64,000 nt of DNA from Paractinoplanes polyasparticus (GTDB lineage: Bacteria > Actinomycetota > Actinomycetes > Mycobacteriales > Micromonosporaceae): assembly GCF_019710575.1 (NCBI RefSeq), contig NZ_JAHWFK010000004.1:264961-328960 (forward strand). The letters run 5' to 3'. The notes under the pieces were generated by a model. That model saw nothing but the letters and a program-made list of their open reading frames with translations, ran no database searches and was not told the origin of the DNA. Positions 61,040-64,000 of the stretch are shown here, piece after piece. Position numbers and translations under genes: made by a program. Position 1 is the stretch's first letter. The number at the start of each line of letters is the position of its first letter.

Positions 61040-63823
61040 TCAACTGCAGGCGTAGACCTTGAACTCCCAGAGCGAGTAGCCGTACGGGGTGCCGCGCTCG
61101 GTGCCGTACATCCGCACGTAGCGCGCGTCGCCGCTGAGCGTATGGCTCGCCTGGCCGCCGGTTCCGGTGCCGCTGACCGTGACGGCCGGCGTCCAGGTGG
61201 TGCCGTTGGCCGACGTCTCGACCCGGTACGACCGGCCGTACGCGGCCTCCCAGGTCAGCTCGGCCCGGGTCAGCGTCCGCGACGAGCCCAGGTCGACCTG
61301 AATCCACTGTGGATCGGCAAACGTCGACGACCAGCGGGTTCCGGCGTTTCCGTCGACCGCCAGGGCGCCTTCGAAGCCGGCGGCCTCGCTCGACGACACG
61401 GTGACCGGACGCCCCTGCGAGGCCAGGGCGCCTTCGCCGCAGCCGGTGGGCGGCGGGTCGGTCGGCGTGGTGCCACCGCCGGTGGCGTTGCCGCCCGTCC
61501 AGTTCGTCGCGCCACTGGCCACCGTCTTGCCGGCCGGCAGCGCGAGGGTGCGCCCGTCGGAGAACGTCACGGTCTGCGCGGCGTTGGTGATGTTCGAGGC
61601 CACGTACGTCTTGGCGCCGCTCTTGCTGAACACCTTGGCCAGCGGGTGATTGGCCGTGACGGTGGTGTCGACCTGGCCCAGGGCCTGCAGGTTGCGGATC
61701 CAGTGGAACGTGTGGGCCCGGCTCTCGCCCTCCTCCGGGGTGTAGTTGCCGGCGGCGCGCAGCCGGGACATCGCCCCGTCCGGGTCACCGAGTGCCAGGT
61801 ACTGCCACAGCATGTCGCGCCACAGCGTGGGTTCGCTGCCCTTGTTGCGCACCATCTCGGCGTACGTGTTGCGCACTGCCGCCGGATAGTCGCCCAGATA
61901 GAACTGGCCGCCCGTGATCGGCAGCATGTTGATGCCGACGATCATCTCGTGCTCGCCCGAGAACCACGTCGCGTAGGCGCCACCCGAGCCCCACACGATG
62001 GCCGAGTAGTTGTGCCCCCAGCTCGCGGGGAAGTTCTCGTTGCGTACGTCGAACCAGTACTCGTTGATGGCGGCCGACTGGGTCGTGTAGATCCAGATGC
62101 CGGCGTCGCGCACCGCGTTGTTGCCGGTGGCCTGGCCCCACTGGATGAGGGCGTTGGCGAAGTTCTGTCCCTCCGAAGAGGACTCCTGGTTGTTGCCGGC
62201 ACCGAACGACCCGTGCCCGGAGGCCCAGTCGTGGCCCTCGTAGATGTCGAAGTCACGCAGGTACGGGAACCGGGTGTCGTTGCGGTCGTAGTTGTTGGCG
62301 TCGCGGATCAGCAGGTCGACCATGCCGCCGTACCGTCCGGCGGTGGCCCAGTTGGGATCGAACTTGGCCAGGGTGGCCGCGGCCGCAATGAAGTAGCCGT
62401 AGTGGAAGTGGTGGTCGTTCAGCTCCTGATCGGAGCCGTACGACGCGGGGTAGCCGATCAGCGTGCCCCAGTTGCGGTCGTAGTAGAAGACGCGCGAGGT
62501 CTTGCCGGCCGACGCCGTGAACCAGTCGGTCAGGCGGGTCCGGATGACGGTGAGCGCGGAATCCCGTACGGCCGTGAGGTTCAGTTGATCGGCGATCTCC
62601 GCGACGCGGGCCGCGCGGCCCAGGCCCTTGCCGGTCCAGTACGTGTCGTCGCCGCGGAAGTCGGCCGGGTTGTTCAGCTCCGCGTTCAGATAGTTCGTGA
62701 TCGTGGTGAGGTCGGCGCCCGACGAGTCACCCACCGCGGGGATCTCGGGCAGCACACCGGTGTACTTCATCGACGTGCTGAACTGGGTGCCGGTGAGGAT
62801 CCGCATGGCGCCGCGGGGCGAGATGTAGCTCTGCGCGAGCGGCGTCGAGCCGGTCAGGTAGCGCCACTGATGCGGATAGAGCGCGATGACCGTGCCGGTG
62901 CCGCTGCCCTCGCGGGCCGTGGTGGTCAGCGCGTACGTGGTGTTGACCGTGCTCGCGCCCTGGTTGTAGCTGTAGGACAGGCGGCTGCCGGTGACGTGGT
63001 TGTGCGCGAACGGCGTGTACCGGTCGGCCAGCGCGATCTTGTCGGCTGTGCTGGTGGACGCCGTGGTCGGCAGCACCGCCACCGACAGGTAGCCGCGCCC
63101 GGCCAGGTTGGACCGGATCGTCGTGCCGCTCAGGGCCCAGGTGGCGCCCGTGGGGGCCCAGGCCACGTAGTCGTGACCGCCGATCGAGAAGCCAATGCGG
63201 CTGCCGCTGTTCGACCACGCGGTGGCCGGGCCGGTCGTCGTGATCACCGCGTCGCCGCCGGTCACCTGGTAGTACGACAACGGCAGGCCACGGCCGATGG
63301 TGGCCCGCAGGGTGCGCCCACCGCCGCTGAGGCTGGTGCTGACGGTCCAGTCGCTCCAGCCGTCGACCAGGGCCTGGGTGGCGTTGAGGCCGTCGACCCC
63401 GACGCGTACGTGTTCCGCGTACGGGTAGTGGTATTCGCCCGTTCCGGTCGCGGAACCGCTGATGGCGGCGTCCGTCTGGTACGACAGGCCCATCCCGCCG
63501 GCGCCGGGCTTGTAGGCGGCGGGGCCGGCGAACAGCGGGGTCGAGAACTGGCAGTCGATCCGCTTGTAGAGCAGCGAGGACCACCAGTCGTTGGTGGGCA
63601 CCGCGCCGCCGGGGGCGTTGCTGGTGACGTACTGCCGGGGGTTGGTCGAGAGGGAGCCGCAACCCGTGGGCAGGCTGCGGCCGGCGGGGAGGGTCTCGGT
63701 GTAACTGCCGGCGCCGACCGGGGCAGCTGATGCGCTGCTCACACCGGCGATGACGGCCACGCTGCCGGCTCCTATCGCGACGAGAGCGGCGGTGATCAAG
63801 CTGGTGAGGCGTTTGGATTCCAT
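61040..63823 (-). CDS. Secreted GH81 endo-beta-1,3-glucanase with F5/8 domain
   Basis: Exported enzyme of 927 residues. A signal peptide (LTSLITAALVAIGAGSVAVI, cleavage near ASA-APV) precedes the GH81 catalytic region (about 40-700): TNDWWSSLLYKR near the start, the acidic block ELNDHHFHYGYFIAAA and the catalytic-Glu region NNQESSSEGQNFANALIQWG. A Thr/Pro linker leads to a C-terminal F5/8 (CBM32-like) domain (about 790-927). It would cleave beta-1,3-glucans such as fungal wall or callose. GGAGG lies about ten bases before ATG 63823. A LacI-type operator sits at the promoter. Confidence 0.93.
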   Translation of the reverse strand: MESKRLTSLITAALVAIGAGSVAVIAGVSSASAAPVGAGSYTETLPAGRSLPTGCGSLSTNPRQYVTSNAPGGAVPTNDWWSSLLYKRIDCQFSTPLFAGPAAYKPGAGGMGLSYQTDAAISGSATGTGEYHYPYAEHVRVGVDGLNATQALVDGWSDWTVSTSLSGGGRTLRATIGRGLPLSYYQVTGGDAVITTTGPATAWSNSGSRIGFSIGGHDYVAWAPTGATWALSGTTIRSNLAGRGYLSVAVLPTTASTSTADKIALADRYTPFAHNHVTGSRLSYSYNQGASTVNTTYALTTTAREGSGTGTVIALYPHQWRYLTGSTPLAQSYISPRGAMRILTGTQFSTSMKYTGVLPEIPAVGDSSGADLTTITNYLNAELNNPADFRGDDTYWTGKGLGRAARVAEIADQLNLTAVRDSALTVIRTRLTDWFTASAGKTSRVFYYDRNWGTLIGYPASYGSDQELNDHHFHYGYFIAAAATLAKFDPNWATAGRYGGMVDLLIRDANNYDRNDTRFPYLRDFDIYEGHDWASGHGSFGAGNNQESSSEGQNFANALIQWGQATGNNAVRDAGIWIYTTQSAAINEYWFDVRNENFPASWGHNYSAIVWGSGGAYATWFSGEHEMIVGINMLPITGGQFYLGDYPAAVRNTYAEMVRNKGSEPTLWRDMLWQYLALGDPDGAMSRLRAAGNYTPEEGESRAHTFHWIRNLQALGQVDTTVTANHPLAKVFSKSGAKTYVASNITNAAQTVTFSDGRTLALPAGKTVASGATNWTGGNATGGGTTPTDPPPTGCGEGALASQGRPVTVSSSEAAGFEGALAVDGNAGTRWSSTFADPQWIQVDLGSSRTLTRAELTWEAAYGRSYRVETSANGTTWTPAVTVSGTGTGGQASHTLSGDARYVRMYGTERGTPYGYSLWEFKVYACS

Positions 63824-63871
63824 TGGGGATGGGCCTCCGTGGGATGGGGGATTCCGGAGGGCGCTAAGCGG

Positions 63872-63889
63872 GGAGAGAGCGCTCTCCGA
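63872..63889. promoter_or_regulatory. LacI-type operator upstream of the GH81 gene
   Basis: GAGAGCGCTCTC (63875-63886) is a perfect 12-base palindrome with further partial symmetry at its edges. It starts just downstream of the -10 box, as in the F5/8 beta-helix gene at 18.3 kb. Confidence 0.8.
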
Positions 63890-63897
63890 GTTTCAGA

Positions 63898-63926
63898 ACG
63901 CTATCGACCGCAGAGAGTTTCGTCAA
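63898..63926 (-). promoter_or_regulatory. Promoter of the GH81 gene
   Basis: Minus-strand TTGACG (63921-63926), 17-base spacer, TAGCGT (63898-63903). The operator follows within about ten bases. Confidence 0.6.
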
Positions 63927-63985
63927 TGTTACGAACGGTCGGGCGTGCCGCCGCAGACCATTTCGTCAGCGTTACAACCGATCCG
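63918..63985. repeat. Imperfect 25-bp direct repeat upstream of the GH81 promoter
   Basis: TTTCGTCAATGTTACGAACG at 63918 recurs as TTTCGTCAGCGTTACAACCG at 63961 (43-base offset). The first copy includes the -35 box. The pair may be an activator site; the remaining bases to 64000 show nothing else. Confidence 0.5.
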
Positions 63986-64000
63986 CGTCACGACCGGTCC

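Overview
The window is high-GC DNA with dense, overlapping genes, many GTG starts, several apparently leaderless starts and lineage-typical families (streptophobe, PucR, PadR, ALF repeats, LAL regulators, DUF2334). This suggests a filamentous actinomycete, most likely of the Micromonosporaceae/Actinoplanes type. That placement is inferred from gene content. No rRNA, tRNA or CRISPR was seen.

Layout. 1-9.6 kb (minus): a truncated NarL-type sensor kinase, a PadR plus two membrane-protein unit with its own operator, then an overlapping operon of ABC ATPase (frameshifted), ABC permease, streptophobe protein, OmpR-type response regulator and histidine kinase. 9.7-13.3 kb: a PucR regulator divergent from a ferredoxin reductase/acyl desaturase pair. 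13.3-15.9 kb: a YdcF-like gene divergent from an RNA ligase plus HD-polynucleotide kinase pair, an RNA-repair cassette and one of the most interesting items here. 16-18.5 kb: a secreted F5/8 plus beta-helix protein under LacI-type operators. 18.6-21.7 kb: glyoxalase-like protein, chemoreceptor remnant, methyltransferase, ALF-repeat protein. 22-26.3 kb: a three-gene polysaccharide operon (GT2 synthase, UDP-GlcNAc 2-epimerase, DUF2334 deacetylase). 26.3-36.4 kb: housekeeping and accessory genes, including a trypsin-like protease, HAD, an MFS pump, aldehyde dehydrogenase/LysR, topoisomerase IB and a vanadium haloperoxidase-like protein. 36.6-45.4 kb: mostly secreted enzymes, an O-methyltransferase, a glycosyltransferase and an 8-copy 20-21 bp tandem repeat. 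45.4-61 kb: transporters and catabolic enzymes mixed with a striking density of damaged genes (APC permease, TetR/MFS pair, LAL regulator, serine hydrolase, amidohydrolase remnant, truncated fragment, SDR). 61-64 kb: a GH81 beta-1,3-glucanase whose F5/8 domain and promoter/operator layout match those of the 16-18 kb gene.

The two secreted carbohydrate-active proteins look like one beta-glucan-type regulon under a LacI-family regulator not encoded here. The ligase and HD-Pnk genes look like a self-contained RNA end-healing and sealing module. The damaged genes include both single-base indels, which could be sequencing errors, and deletions of tens to hundreds of bases, which are harder to explain that way.
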